The position numbers and the translations under genes were made by a program. A stretch of DNA of 64,000 nucleotides from an uncultured Myxococcales bacterium (lineage in GTDB: Bacteria; Myxococcota_A; Polyangia; Polyangiales; Polyangiaceae): NCBI GenBank assembly GCA_937872925.1, contig CALMUT010000277.1, positions 1-64,000 on the forward strand, read 5' to 3'. Each line of letters starts with the position of its first letter. Within the stretch, counting starts at the first letter, position 1. Below the pieces are notes generated by a model. It saw only the letters and a program-made list of their open reading frames with translations, searched no databases and was not told where the DNA came from. This document shows positions 44,726-53,124 of the stretch, one piece after another.

Positions 44726-45901
44726 ATGGCGGCACTCGACGGCGTACGCATCCTGGATCTAACCCGCCTCTTGCCAGGCCCCTTCGCGACCTTGGTGCTC
44801 GCCGATCTGGGCGCCGTGGTGGACAAAGTTGAAGACGTCGGAGCCGGGGACTATCTCCGTCACACGCCGCCAGTGGTCGGCGAGATGGGAGCGGCGTTCC
44901 ACATCTTGAACCGCGGCAAGCGCAGCTTAGCCTTGGACCTCAAGACCCCCCAGGGCGCCGCGGCGTTTCGACGCCTCGTCTCTAGCTACGACGTTGTTTT
45001 CGAGCAGTTCCGTCCGGGTGTGATGGATCGCCTTGGGCTGGGCCACGGAGATTTGTTGCGGGAAAACCCCAGGCTGATCCTCTGCGCCCTCACGGGTTAC
45101 GGACAAGAGGGTCCGTTGCGAGACCGTGCCGGTCACGACCTCAACTACATGGCGCGCGCAGGGCTGCTCGGATTGCAGGGGCCCGCTGACGACAAACCCA
45201 CGTTACCCGCGTTCCAATTGGCCGACGTGTCCGGCGGCATGTGGGCGATCATCGCGATCCTTGCCGCGCTGCGGGAGCGCGACCAGACCGGCAAGGGCCA
45301 GATCCTCGACATCGCCATGATCGATTCTGTCATTCCCTTCGCAACCATCGGCCTCAGTCGGCTGCTCGGAGGCGAGATCCCCACGCGCGGGCAAGAGCTG
45401 CTTTCAGGTGGCGTCGCGCCCTACCAGACCTATCGCACGAAGGACGACGCTTTCATGTCCTTGGGCGCGCTAGAGCCAAAATTCCTGATGCGCTTTTGCA
45501 CGGCCGTTGGTTTGGAGGTCGACATGACCGCGCTCTTGCCCGGTGAGCACCAGCAAGCACTGCAAGGGAGGTTCTCGGAGGTATTCGCGTCCCGCACGCG
45601 TGCCGAATGGGAAGCCTTCAACGCCGAACACGACTGCTGCCTCGAACCCGTCCTGCGACCCGACGAGCTGCAGGACGACGCCCACATCCGCGCGCGAGAG
45701 TTGTTCCAGACGCTGCCCCTTGCCGAAGGCAGCGTTGGGGTCTACCGAACCCCCGTCACGCCAAGAGACTTCCCGAAATCCCCTGGCCCCAGTCAAGGGC
45801 AGCATAGCGTCGGTATTCTTCGAGAAGCGGGCTTTTCCGGCCAGGAAATCCGCGATCTGGCCGAGTGCGGGGCGCTGCGGTCCGCGGACAATTCGGCCTA
45901 G
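44726..45901 (+). CDS. CaiB/BaiF CoA-transferase family protein (alpha-methylacyl-CoA racemase-like)
   Basis: A 391-residue member of the class III CoA-transferase family. N-terminal LPGPFATLVLADLGAVVDKVE and RGKRSLALDLK (~69-79), then GHDLNYMARAGLLG, the part that in alpha-methylacyl-CoA racemases includes the catalytic Asp; GVAPYQTYRTKD follows. Length and the GHDLNYMA motif fit the racemase branch, which epimerises 2-methylacyl-CoA, rather than formyl-CoA or carnitine transferases. ATG 44726 has GAGGAG about ten bases upstream. The earlier open frame (44447) is a shadow of accC. Together with accC this suggests branched or methylated acyl-CoA metabolism. Confidence 0.85.
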   Translation: MAALDGVRILDLTRLLPGPFATLVLADLGAVVDKVEDVGAGDYLRHTPPVVGEMGAAFHILNRGKRSLALDLKTPQGAAAFRRLVSSYDVVFEQFRPGVMDRLGLGHGDLLRENPRLILCALTGYGQEGPLRDRAGHDLNYMARAGLLGLQGPADDKPTLPAFQLADVSGGMWAIIAILAALRERDQTGKGQILDIAMIDSVIPFATIGLSRLLGGEIPTRGQELLSGGVAPYQTYRTKDDAFMSLGALEPKFLMRFCTAVGLEVDMTALLPGEHQQALQGRFSEVFASRTRAEWEAFNAEHDCCLEPVLRPDELQDDAHIRARELFQTLPLAEGSVGVYRTPVTPRDFPKSPGPSQGQHSVGILREAGFSGQEIRDLAECGALRSADNSA

Positions 45902-45929
45902 AGCAACCGATTCATTGGAATCGATGCTC
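45901..45929. terminator. Hairpin exactly between two convergent stop codons
   Basis: GAGCAACCGATTC (45901-45913), loop ATTG, GAATCGATGCTC (45918-45929): 11 base pairs with one mismatch and one bulge. It begins with the last base of the CaiB stop and ends at the last base of the opposite gene's stop. Likely a shared bidirectional terminator; T-rich sequence follows on the plus strand only. Confidence 0.5.
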
Positions 45930-46900
45930 TAGATCTTCTTGTATTCCTCGACGAACTCCCAGTCCGCGATCAGGTGTTTGCGCAACAGCACGTTGAGCAG
46001 TGCGGCAAACATCGCTTCCCAGTGCACGTCCTGACCGAGGATCTCGGTCGCGTCTGCCCCATGAGAAACCGCGCGGAGTGCGGCCACGAGATCGCGCGCT
46101 GTCAACACGTCTTCACTGCTCTTGGCCTCTTCTTTCTTCTTGCCGGCGCGCGCAGGCAAGTTGACTTGAGTTCCATCAAGCAGTGTCAGCGTGATCATCT
46201 TTGAGGTCCCGCCACGTTTCGGGCGGGGCATTTCGATCTCGCGCGCAGAGATCGCCGGACCACTCTCCGGCGGTGGCGTCTCCCGGCGAGGCGCCGGATC
46301 CGGCTCGTGCTCCGCCGCTGCCTCCGCGGCAACTGCAGTCGCTGCGACTGGTTCCGGTGCTCGAACCTCCGGCGCTTGCGGTTTGGGCGGTGGCGTCAAC
46401 ACGCGCTGAGGCGCGGCCGGCTCTGGTGTCGGCTCCAGCACGTCGGCGGGCTCCCCGCCGTAGTAGACGCGAATGGCCGAACGTATGTCCGCGGGAGGCG
46501 CAATCATGGAGCGCACGGGAAGTCCCGCGAACGTCGACACCTCTTCCTGCGCTTGAGCGTTCGCCGGATCGTCCATGGCAACGTACAGCGTGTTGCCCTG
46601 GCCACGCACCCGGCGCACGAAGATCGGAACCAAGCAGTGGCGTTCCGCAAGGTCCCGCGGCACCAGATCCAAAAGCTGTCTGGAAAAATCGATGTGATAG
46701 AGCGACACCCAGGGCACGCTGAGCTGCTGGCTCAGGATCTGGGTCACTTGAGTCTCCGTGACCAGTTCCAACTCAACCAGGAGCGTGCCGAGCCTCCGAC
46801 CGTCCTTCTTCTGCAGTGCCAGCACCTCTTCGAGTTGCTCGCGGCTGACGATCTGCGCCTCGACGAGCATTTCTCCGAGCAGGACACGCGGGGCAGTCAT
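45929..46900 (-). CDS. Orphan MshEN (GspE N-terminal)-domain protein
   Basis: A 323-residue protein whose N-terminal 150 residues match the T2SSE/MshEN domain of type II secretion and pilus ATPases, but with no ATPase following. Two 24-residue blocks (7-30 and 36-59), separated by five residues, have the MshEN layout of c-di-GMP-binding domains: LLGEMLV...L...L..Q and RLGTLLV...V...L..Q. The first block lacks the leading Arg and both lack the family Gly. A Pro/Ala/Glu-rich linker (155-225) leads to a conserved C-terminal helix region (MITLTLLDGTQVNLP, then LVAALRAVSHG). Likely a c-di-GMP receptor or adaptor; the partner is unknown. No signal peptide. Confidence 0.7.
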   Translation of the reverse strand: MTAPRVLLGEMLVEAQIVSREQLEEVLALQKKDGRRLGTLLVELELVTETQVTQILSQQLSVPWVSLYHIDFSRQLLDLVPRDLAERHCLVPIFVRRVRGQGNTLYVAMDDPANAQAQEEVSTFAGLPVRSMIAPPADIRSAIRVYYGGEPADVLEPTPEPAAPQRVLTPPPKPQAPEVRAPEPVAATAVAAEAAAEHEPDPAPRRETPPPESGPAISAREIEMPRPKRGGTSKMITLTLLDGTQVNLPARAGKKKEEAKSSEDVLTARDLVAALRAVSHGADATEILGQDVHWEAMFAALLNVLLRKHLIADWEFVEEYKKI

Positions 46901-47102
46901 GACCGCGGAAGTCTAGCCCAATCCCGCGGTGCGCCCGAAAAACTGGGGATCTGGGATGGGGGGGCGGCGCCGCAGAAGCCGCGATTCGCCTGCACGCCGC
47001 TCCCGGTGTAGGGGCAGCGCCCACCTCGTGGACCCTTTTCTTCGACGAAGATCCGCCTAATACTTGCGGTCACGCGGCCTCCGGCCCGATCCCATAACGA
47101 AA

Positions 47103-49766
47103 ATGGTTAGCTCCCCTGAAGCCGTGCGCCCATGTCCACAGTGTGGGTCTTCGTGTTCCACGGAGCATCATTACTGCCCGGCGTGCGGCTTCCCGGTAGG
47201 AACCGTCGGCAAAGCGGGAGAAGATCGCCTGATCGGAAGGTCGCTCCCCGGCGGCTACCACGTCATCGACTTGATCAGCGTCGGCGGTATGGGGCGGGTG
47301 TATCGAGCCGAGCAGAGCGTGCTCGGTCGCACCGTCGCCGTCAAAGTGATCCATCCGCATTTGCTCGCGGATGAAAACTCCGCGGTACGCTTCATGACCG
47401 AAGCGCGCGCAGCGAGCCAGCTGAACCATCCGAACTCCGTCGCCGTTTTCGACTTCGGCCGTACGGACGACGGCCAGCCGTACCTGGTGATGGAGTTCCT
47501 GCGCGGCAAGGACCTCGCGCGCGTCGCGTGGGAAGAGGGCCCCCTGCCCTTCACCCGGGTCGTGGATGTGCTGCGCCAAGTCTTGGCGGCACTCGGAGAA
47601 GCCCATGATCTGGGGATCGTGCACCGGGATCTCAAACCCGAGAACGTGATCCTCGAGCCGCTGCGGCGGGGCGGTGATTTCGTAAAGGTCGTGGATTTTG
47701 GCCTCGCCAAGCTCAGAGCCGGTGACGAGCATGCGACCAACGTCACCAGCCCAGGAATCGTGTGTGGAACTCCGGACTACATGGCCCCCGAACAGGGTCG
47801 TGGGGATCCCATCGACGGTCGGAGCGATCTGTACGCCGTCGGCGTGATCTTGTTCCAATTGCTGACGGGCCGGCTGCCCTTCGAGGCCGACAGTCCGACG
47901 CAGGTCGTCATGATGCACCTGTCCATACCGGTGCCGGATCCACGCCAAGTCGCTCCCGAGCGCGACATCCCGGACCCCCTGGTGGATGTGTGCCTGAAGT
48001 CCCTGAAGAAAGACGCCAAAGAGCGCTATCAAGACGCCCACGAGTTTGCGGACGCCCTCAAGCACGCCCTTGCCCTAGCCGAGAGCGGTCCCCCGGACAG
48101 CTCGTCGCTACCGCCAACGTCGCTGCTGCCGGGCACCACCACGGCCTGCCCCTCGTGCACCTTGAACGTGCCTGTGGCGCGCTTCTGCTGTGAGTGTGGT
48201 GCCCGCTTGCCCATCCGCAGTTCTTCCCCAGACACCACAAGCTTCCCCATGGCCTTCGTGGGGCGGGACGACGACTTGGCTTGGCTCGAAGATCGGCGCC
48301 GGCAGGCAACCGAGCAGGTCTCCGGCGCACGGGTGGTGGGGGAGCCGGGCAGCGGCAAGACACGCTTGCTAACGGAATTCCTGACGCGGGCCTCGGCAGA
48401 AGGGGATCGCGTCGTTCAAGTCGGCCCGGACCTATTCTGGGCGGAGGTCGCACTGTCGAGCGTGCGCGCGGCCATCAGTTCTCTGGCGCAGCTGGACGCC
48501 GACGTGAACGTCACTGACATCAAGGGCGTCAATCCCGAAGCCCGACGGGGTCTCGAAGATATCTTCAGCCGCGGTCGCAATGGCGACGAACGCACGCCGG
48601 CGGAACGCAGGTTCGCCGTGGCCGAGGCCTTGCGCTGGGCCATTGGGACTGCCGCCAGTGCGGAGCCGAACCGTCGCATTATCCTATGCATCGACGAGCT
48701 CCACCGTGTCGATCCGCCAAGTCGCTTCGCGTTCGCGGACACCCTGAGCGAGCCACCTGAGGGCGTCCAGCTTCTGATGCTGTGCAGCCATGTGCCAGGC
48801 TTCGAGTCCGGCTGGGGCGCCGCCCACGGTGCGCGCTTACTGGGTGGGCTGCCTCCGCCGGCGCTGTCGCGCCTGCTGCGGCGGGTTCAGGGCTCCCCCA
48901 GCCTGAACGACGACGACAACCGCGGCGTCTTGCCGATGTACGTGGAGCAGCTGACCCGTTTTGCCGCCGACGGTGGCCAGGATCCGCCGCCAAAGCTGGG
49001 CGACATCGTAGCGCTACGCATCGATACGTTGGAGCCGGAACCTCGCCGTGCGCTGCAAGCGCTGGCCGTGCTGGGCGACGGCGTGTTCTCGGCAAGCGTT
49101 ACGGAGCTGCTGACAGGCAATACCAACGTAGAAGAAGCCTTCGACAGCCTTGAGCGCGCCGGCATGATCACCCGCAGCGACGGTCGCACCCACACCTCAC
49201 ACCCGCTGCTGCGCGAAATCGTGCTGGCAGGTCTCCCTGCTGCTGTGCGCAAGGAACTGCATTCCAAGGCGCTTCGCAACGCCGACGAGCGCGGCGCACC
49301 CATCGAGGCCAAGGCCAACCATGCCTTCGAGTGCGGAGACTCTTTCCAGGCGCTCTTGTTGCTCGAACAAGTCGCCGACCGCGCCTCGACTCGGGGAGAC
49401 AGCGCTACGGAGGTCGAAGCACTGCGGCGCGGACTCGAAGTGGCGCGGCGAGAAATCGCCCGCGGCGAGCTCGACGACCCGATGCGCGCGGTGCTGATCT
49501 TCGCCCGCAAGCTCGGCATGGCGCTCACCCGTGGTGGCAACTTCGCTGATGCTGAAGGTGTGCTGCGCGAAGCCTTGGATTTTGCCGGGCCCAGCGGCGC
49601 GGACCGAGCGCGTGTGCTTTCCGGATTGGCTCACGTCGCGCATGGCAGACGCCGCTCCGACGAGGCTATCGGCTTCATCAATCAGGCCATCGCAACCGCC
49701 ACCGAGTCCGGCGCGTTCGATTTGGTCGACAAGCTCAACGATACCCGCCGCGCCTGGGCGTCGTGA
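47103..49766 (+). CDS. Ser/Thr protein kinase with zinc ribbons and a STAND-like ATPase/TPR region
   Basis: An 887-residue protein. Domain order: N-terminal zinc ribbon (Cys11/14/25/28), Ser/Thr kinase (about 45-310; GGMGRVY, AVKVIHPH, HRDLKPEN, DFGLAKL, APEQGRGD), a second zinc ribbon (CPSC...CCEC, ~347-364), an ATPase module with Walker A GEPGSGKT (~413-420) and CIDEL (Walker B) near 525, and a C-terminal helical/TPR-like region (~690-887). All catalytic kinase residues are present. ATG 47103 is chosen, as the added 13 residues upstream have no domain. Its stop overlaps the next start (GTGA), coupling it to the HAD protein. A transmembrane helix is not seen, so it is cytoplasmic. Confidence 0.88.
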   Translation: MVSSPEAVRPCPQCGSSCSTEHHYCPACGFPVGTVGKAGEDRLIGRSLPGGYHVIDLISVGGMGRVYRAEQSVLGRTVAVKVIHPHLLADENSAVRFMTEARAASQLNHPNSVAVFDFGRTDDGQPYLVMEFLRGKDLARVAWEEGPLPFTRVVDVLRQVLAALGEAHDLGIVHRDLKPENVILEPLRRGGDFVKVVDFGLAKLRAGDEHATNVTSPGIVCGTPDYMAPEQGRGDPIDGRSDLYAVGVILFQLLTGRLPFEADSPTQVVMMHLSIPVPDPRQVAPERDIPDPLVDVCLKSLKKDAKERYQDAHEFADALKHALALAESGPPDSSSLPPTSLLPGTTTACPSCTLNVPVARFCCECGARLPIRSSSPDTTSFPMAFVGRDDDLAWLEDRRRQATEQVSGARVVGEPGSGKTRLLTEFLTRASAEGDRVVQVGPDLFWAEVALSSVRAAISSLAQLDADVNVTDIKGVNPEARRGLEDIFSRGRNGDERTPAERRFAVAEALRWAIGTAASAEPNRRIILCIDELHRVDPPSRFAFADTLSEPPEGVQLLMLCSHVPGFESGWGAAHGARLLGGLPPPALSRLLRRVQGSPSLNDDDNRGVLPMYVEQLTRFAADGGQDPPPKLGDIVALRIDTLEPEPRRALQALAVLGDGVFSASVTELLTGNTNVEEAFDSLERAGMITRSDGRTHTSHPLLREIVLAGLPAAVRKELHSKALRNADERGAPIEAKANHAFECGDSFQALLLLEQVADRASTRGDSATEVEALRRGLEVARREIARGELDDPMRAVLIFARKLGMALTRGGNFADAEGVLREALDFAGPSGADRARVLSGLAHVAHGRRRSDEAIGFINQAIATATESGAFDLVDKLNDTRRAWAS

Positions 49767-50800
49767 CAAGCGCCGAAACACAGCTGCGACTCGTCGCGCG
49801 TTGGGACCTGGACAAGACGTATCTGCGCACAGAGTTCGACACGGCGCGGGATCTGATCCGCACCGCCGTGGAACGTCCCGATCGCAAGCGCAGCGTCCCC
49901 GGCGCGGCCGCGCTCCTGCGCGAACTCTCTGCCACCGGCGCGCACATCCACATCCTTAGCGGCAGCCCGCGCCAGATGCGCAGTCGGCTCGAAGAAAAGC
50001 TTCTCATCGACCGTGTGCGTTGGAACGAACTGACCCTCAAACCCAATCTGAGCAACTTCGCTCGGCTGCGCTTTCGCGCCATGCGCGATCAGCTTGGATA
50101 CAAGCTGCCCACGCTGCTGACGGCACGGGCGCGGGATCAGCGGCTGCACCCGAGCAGCGATACCGCCGAACTCTTGGTGGGCGACGACGCCGAAGCAGAC
50201 GCGTTTGTCTATTCGCTCTTTGCCGACATCTGTGCTGGGCGCGTGACGCGGTCTGAGTTGGTGCGGATCTTGGAGCGCGGTCGACTCTATGCCGATCAAG
50301 CGGAACGCGCGCTGACGGCAGTAGACGACTTGGTACGCGCCCCGGTTGTGCGCAGGATCCTGATCCATCTCGACAAACAAAGCCCGCCGAGCCGATTCGA
50401 TCTGTACGGCGCTCGGGTCGTACCCTTCTACAATTATTTCCAGGCCGCTCTCGTCTTGGGTGAGGACGGCCTGCTGCCTGTGGATGGCATCCTGAGAATA
50501 GCGGCGGATCTGGTGCGCGAGCATCGATTCGATGCTGACGCCCTGGCGCGGAGCTACGCGGAGCTGATCCGCCGTGGCCACGCACAAGGCTCACTGGTCA
50601 GCGAGCTGTGCGCGGCCCAGGAGGAGCTGCGGGCCAGCGGGCGCTCTACGGCGCCGGAAGAACTCACACGCCTCACTTCGGGTCTCTCCGACGTCGTGGG
50701 CAGCACAGCGATGGGAACCCCCAGCGCGCCAGCCCTGGACTACCTCGCGCTGGCGGAGAAACACCGCGCTGGCAAGAACCGACGCTCGCGGCTGCACTAG
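49763..50800 (+). CDS. HAD-superfamily phosphatase-like protein (App1-like)
   Basis: A 345-residue cytosolic protein. The N-terminal part is a HAD-like domain: DLDKT (Asp15, Asp17, Thr19), motif II LSGSPRQMR near 65-73, and motif III/IV GDDAEADA near 140. The pattern LSGSP resembles the phosphatidate phosphatase App1/LNS2 type, although the second catalytic Asp/Lys context needs checking. The C-terminal half is helical with no recognised domain. GTG 49763 overlaps the kinase stop, so the two proteins should be made in proportion. The substrate could be protein, lipid or sugar phosphate; this is not decided. Confidence 0.7.
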   Translation: MTSAETQLRLVARWDLDKTYLRTEFDTARDLIRTAVERPDRKRSVPGAAALLRELSATGAHIHILSGSPRQMRSRLEEKLLIDRVRWNELTLKPNLSNFARLRFRAMRDQLGYKLPTLLTARARDQRLHPSSDTAELLVGDDAEADAFVYSLFADICAGRVTRSELVRILERGRLYADQAERALTAVDDLVRAPVVRRILIHLDKQSPPSRFDLYGARVVPFYNYFQAALVLGEDGLLPVDGILRIAADLVREHRFDADALARSYAELIRRGHAQGSLVSELCAAQEELRASGRSTAPEELTRLTSGLSDVVGSTAMGTPSAPALDYLALAEKHRAGKNRRSRLH

Positions 50801-50977
50801 TACGAGTCGGCTGTCTCGCGACGGAACAATGCTTGGGGTTCCGAGACACCGGCCTGCGGGCCGAGTGCTAGTATTTTCTTCGTTTCGTCGCTAGGCTTCG
50901 CCCACTCACCCGCATGGCGCCGAGGTGGGCTCCTTCTTTTTACGTAGCCGGAGCAGATCCGGCCGGAGGTATCCACG

Positions 50978-51586
50978 GTGGACAGCGATCTCGCTGAAGC
51001 GTTAGCCGATCTGAAAGGCGTTTTCGAGCGCCGAGGTGTGGTCGCGACGTTTGGGAAGGCCGATGCGGCCCTGATCGACACGCTCAAGTCCAAGCTGCGC
51101 ATCCCGCGCAGGTACCGGGAGTTTCTGCTGGCGATGGATCCTCTAGACGTGGAATCCCGAACGCCCTCGGAGCGGGTGCGCTTGGTGCCGTCTGCCGAGC
51201 TGATGCAGGAGCAGAAGGGCTTTGCCCTCAAAGAGGACGGCAGCCCGCGGGAGGGTGCCTCGCCTCAGGGTTGGCGCCAAGCCTGGGTCATCGTCGGGCA
51301 TAGCACCCTCTTGGGTGATCCGTATTTCTTGGATGTCGCGAGCCCCGATGCGGAAGGCGATTGCCCCGTCTACACGGCGATGAGTGGTACCGACACCTGG
51401 AAGCCTCGACTCTGTGCCTCCAGTTTTGCGCTCTTCATCCGCATTTTGGCCCTCGGGATGGAGCTGGCCGAGGGCTTCGCCGACGAAAACGTCGACATGG
51501 ATGACGAGCAGGTGTTCCGCGACACCTTTGGCCCGAAGATCCGCCAGTACGATCCCGCTGCTGTGAAGGCCGGCCACTGGACGTGA
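50978..51586 (+). CDS. SMI1/KNR4 family protein
   Basis: A 202-residue protein of the SUKH superfamily: IPRRYREFLLAMDPL near 42-56, GHSTLLGDPYFLDVASPDAEGDCPVY near 107-132, and an ending region with ASSFALFIRIL. SUKH proteins act as immunity proteins against polymorphic toxins in many bacteria, but also as stand-alone regulators. No toxin gene is adjacent. GTG 50978 has GGAGG ten bases upstream. It overlaps hisD by 4 nt (GTGA). The 177 nt upstream hold a short hairpin (50850-50863) and a TGCTAGTAT extended -10 (50866-50874), so it may have its own promoter. Confidence 0.8.
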   Translation: MDSDLAEALADLKGVFERRGVVATFGKADAALIDTLKSKLRIPRRYREFLLAMDPLDVESRTPSERVRLVPSAELMQEQKGFALKEDGSPREGASPQGWRQAWVIVGHSTLLGDPYFLDVASPDAEGDCPVYTAMSGTDTWKPRLCASSFALFIRILALGMELAEGFADENVDMDDEQVFRDTFGPKIRQYDPAAVKAGHWT

Positions 51587-52881
51587 GCCCGCGCGCCGAG
51601 CTCACCACGCTACGAGACGGGAGCGACGCCTTCGTCGCCACTCTGAAGCAACTCGAACAGCGCGGCGAAGGGGATCTGAGCCGGGTGGAACCGCGCGTGC
51701 GCGCGATCTTGGATAGCGTGCGTGCCCAGGGCGACGACGCCCTGCGCCAATGGGTCCAGGAGCTGGAAAGCCGGACCCTCGGGCAGATCATCGAGAGGAA
51801 CTACGGCGGAAAAGCCGCCCTCGACGGGCTATCCCAGGACGTGCGCGGCGCGATGGAGCACGCCGCGAAGCGTATTTCCAACTACCACGAACGCCAAATG
51901 CGCGACCTGGTCGGCTTCGATCTCGAAGCCGAGGGCGTACGACTGACTAGTCGCGTTACGCCACTAGCCCGGGTGGGTGTCTACGCACCTGGCGGCAAAG
52001 CGCGCTACCCGTCTAGCGTATTGATGAGCGCGCTGATCGCTCGGGTGGCCGGCGTAAACGAGATCATCGTGGCCACCCCGGACGCTTCTGCGGAGGTACG
52101 CGCCGCATGTCACTTGTCCGGCGTATCCGCAATCGTCAACGCCGGTGGCGCGCAAGCAATCGCCGCGTTGGCCTATGGCACAGCGTCCGTGCCACGCGTG
52201 GACAAGATCGTGGGCCCGGGCAACATCTATGTCGCCGCCGCCAAGCGCTTGGTCTTCGGTCAGGTGGACATCGACAGTATCGCGGGGCCAAGTGAAATCT
52301 TGGTCGTCGCGGACGCTTCTGCAGACCCGGAACTATTGGCAGCGGACCTGCTGTCCCAGGCGGAGCACGACGAGGCGGCCTATCCACTGTTGCTGAGCAG
52401 CGAGGCCAGCCACGTCCAGAGCGTCCAACGGGCTCTCGACGCGCAGTTGGAGGGTCTCCCCAGGAACGCCATCGCCAGAGCGTCTTTGACTAACAATGGC
52501 TTCCTGCTTCTGGTGGAAAACCGCGATCGCCTGGTGGAGATCGCAAACATGCTCGCCGCCGAGCATGTTGCACTGCACGTCGACCGTCCCCGGGACATGG
52601 CCAACGCCATCCTGCGCGCGGGGGCGCTGTTCATCGGGCCCCAGACGCCCGAGGCCGCGGGGGACTACCTGGCTGGCCCCTCCCATGTGCTGCCCACCGG
52701 CGGCGCGGCGCGCTACGCCGCGCCCCTGGGCGTGTACGACTTCGTCTCGCGCTCCTCCCTGATCGAGTACTCCAGGAGCGCCCTTCAGGCCCACGGGCCG
52801 GACATCGCGAATTTTGCCCGGGCCGAAGGCCTTGAAGCTCACGCCCGTGCCGTCACGCGACGCACGTCACACACGGAGTGA
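51583..52881 (+). CDS. hisD: Histidinol dehydrogenase
   Basis: A 432-residue zinc/NAD enzyme catalysing the last two oxidations of histidine biosynthesis. Signatures: ARVGVYAPGGKARYPSSVLM, AYGTASVPRVDKIVGPGN, and the active-site region SIAGPSEILVVAD followed by LLSQAEHDE, the latter giving the zinc-ligand His. C-terminus HVLPTGGAARYAAPLGVYDFV. GTG 51583 overlaps the SMI1/KNR4 stop. No other his gene is nearby. Confidence 0.96.
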   Translation: MSPRAELTTLRDGSDAFVATLKQLEQRGEGDLSRVEPRVRAILDSVRAQGDDALRQWVQELESRTLGQIIERNYGGKAALDGLSQDVRGAMEHAAKRISNYHERQMRDLVGFDLEAEGVRLTSRVTPLARVGVYAPGGKARYPSSVLMSALIARVAGVNEIIVATPDASAEVRAACHLSGVSAIVNAGGAQAIAALAYGTASVPRVDKIVGPGNIYVAAAKRLVFGQVDIDSIAGPSEILVVADASADPELLAADLLSQAEHDEAAYPLLLSSEASHVQSVQRALDAQLEGLPRNAIARASLTNNGFLLLVENRDRLVEIANMLAAEHVALHVDRPRDMANAILRAGALFIGPQTPEAAGDYLAGPSHVLPTGGAARYAAPLGVYDFVSRSSLIEYSRSALQAHGPDIANFARAEGLEAHARAVTRRTSHTE

Positions 52882-52918
52882 CGCACTGCGTCATCGGTGT
52901 GCGACAATGTCGTTGCGA

Positions 52919-52972
52919 GTTAGTCCTCTAACGGTTAGGTTCCCCGCCGCCTTCCCGCCTGGGGGGAGTTAG
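52919..52972 (+). promoter_or_regulatory. Clustered GTTAG motifs, candidate activator binding sites
   Basis: GTTAG occurs at 52919-52923, 52934-52938 and 52968-52972, and its reverse complement CTAAC at 52928-52932; the latter two form the palindrome CTAAC-G-GTTAG (52928-52938). They lie about 60-115 bp upstream of the expected sigma-54 start site, the usual place for enhancer-binding-protein sites. A second short palindrome CGACA-A-TGTCG is at 52902-52912. Confidence 0.4.
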
Positions 52973-53007
52973 AACATAAAACCGCAAAAAACAGCTTTGC
53001 GATGTTC

Positions 53008-53022
53008 TGGCTCGGCTCTTGC
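53008..53022 (+). promoter_or_regulatory. Candidate sigma-54 promoter of the metalloprotease gene
   Basis: TGGCTCGGCTCTTGC: the -24 GG (53009-53010) and the -12 GC (53021-53022) are separated by exactly ten bases, and eight of the nine most conserved bases fit TGGCACG-N4-TTGC. Initiation is expected near 53034, leaving a leader of about 90 nt with AAGGAG (53113-53118) before the ATG at 53125. An A-rich stretch (52977-52990) lies just upstream. Confidence 0.6.
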
Positions 53023-53124
53023 CTAAGTGGTGTCGGCTCAGATTCTGTCCTCGGGAGGCTGCGCGCTTTGGCGCACCGTCCGACGGCATAGGGATGACAA
53101 AGCAACTTGTTTAAGGAGAACGGC

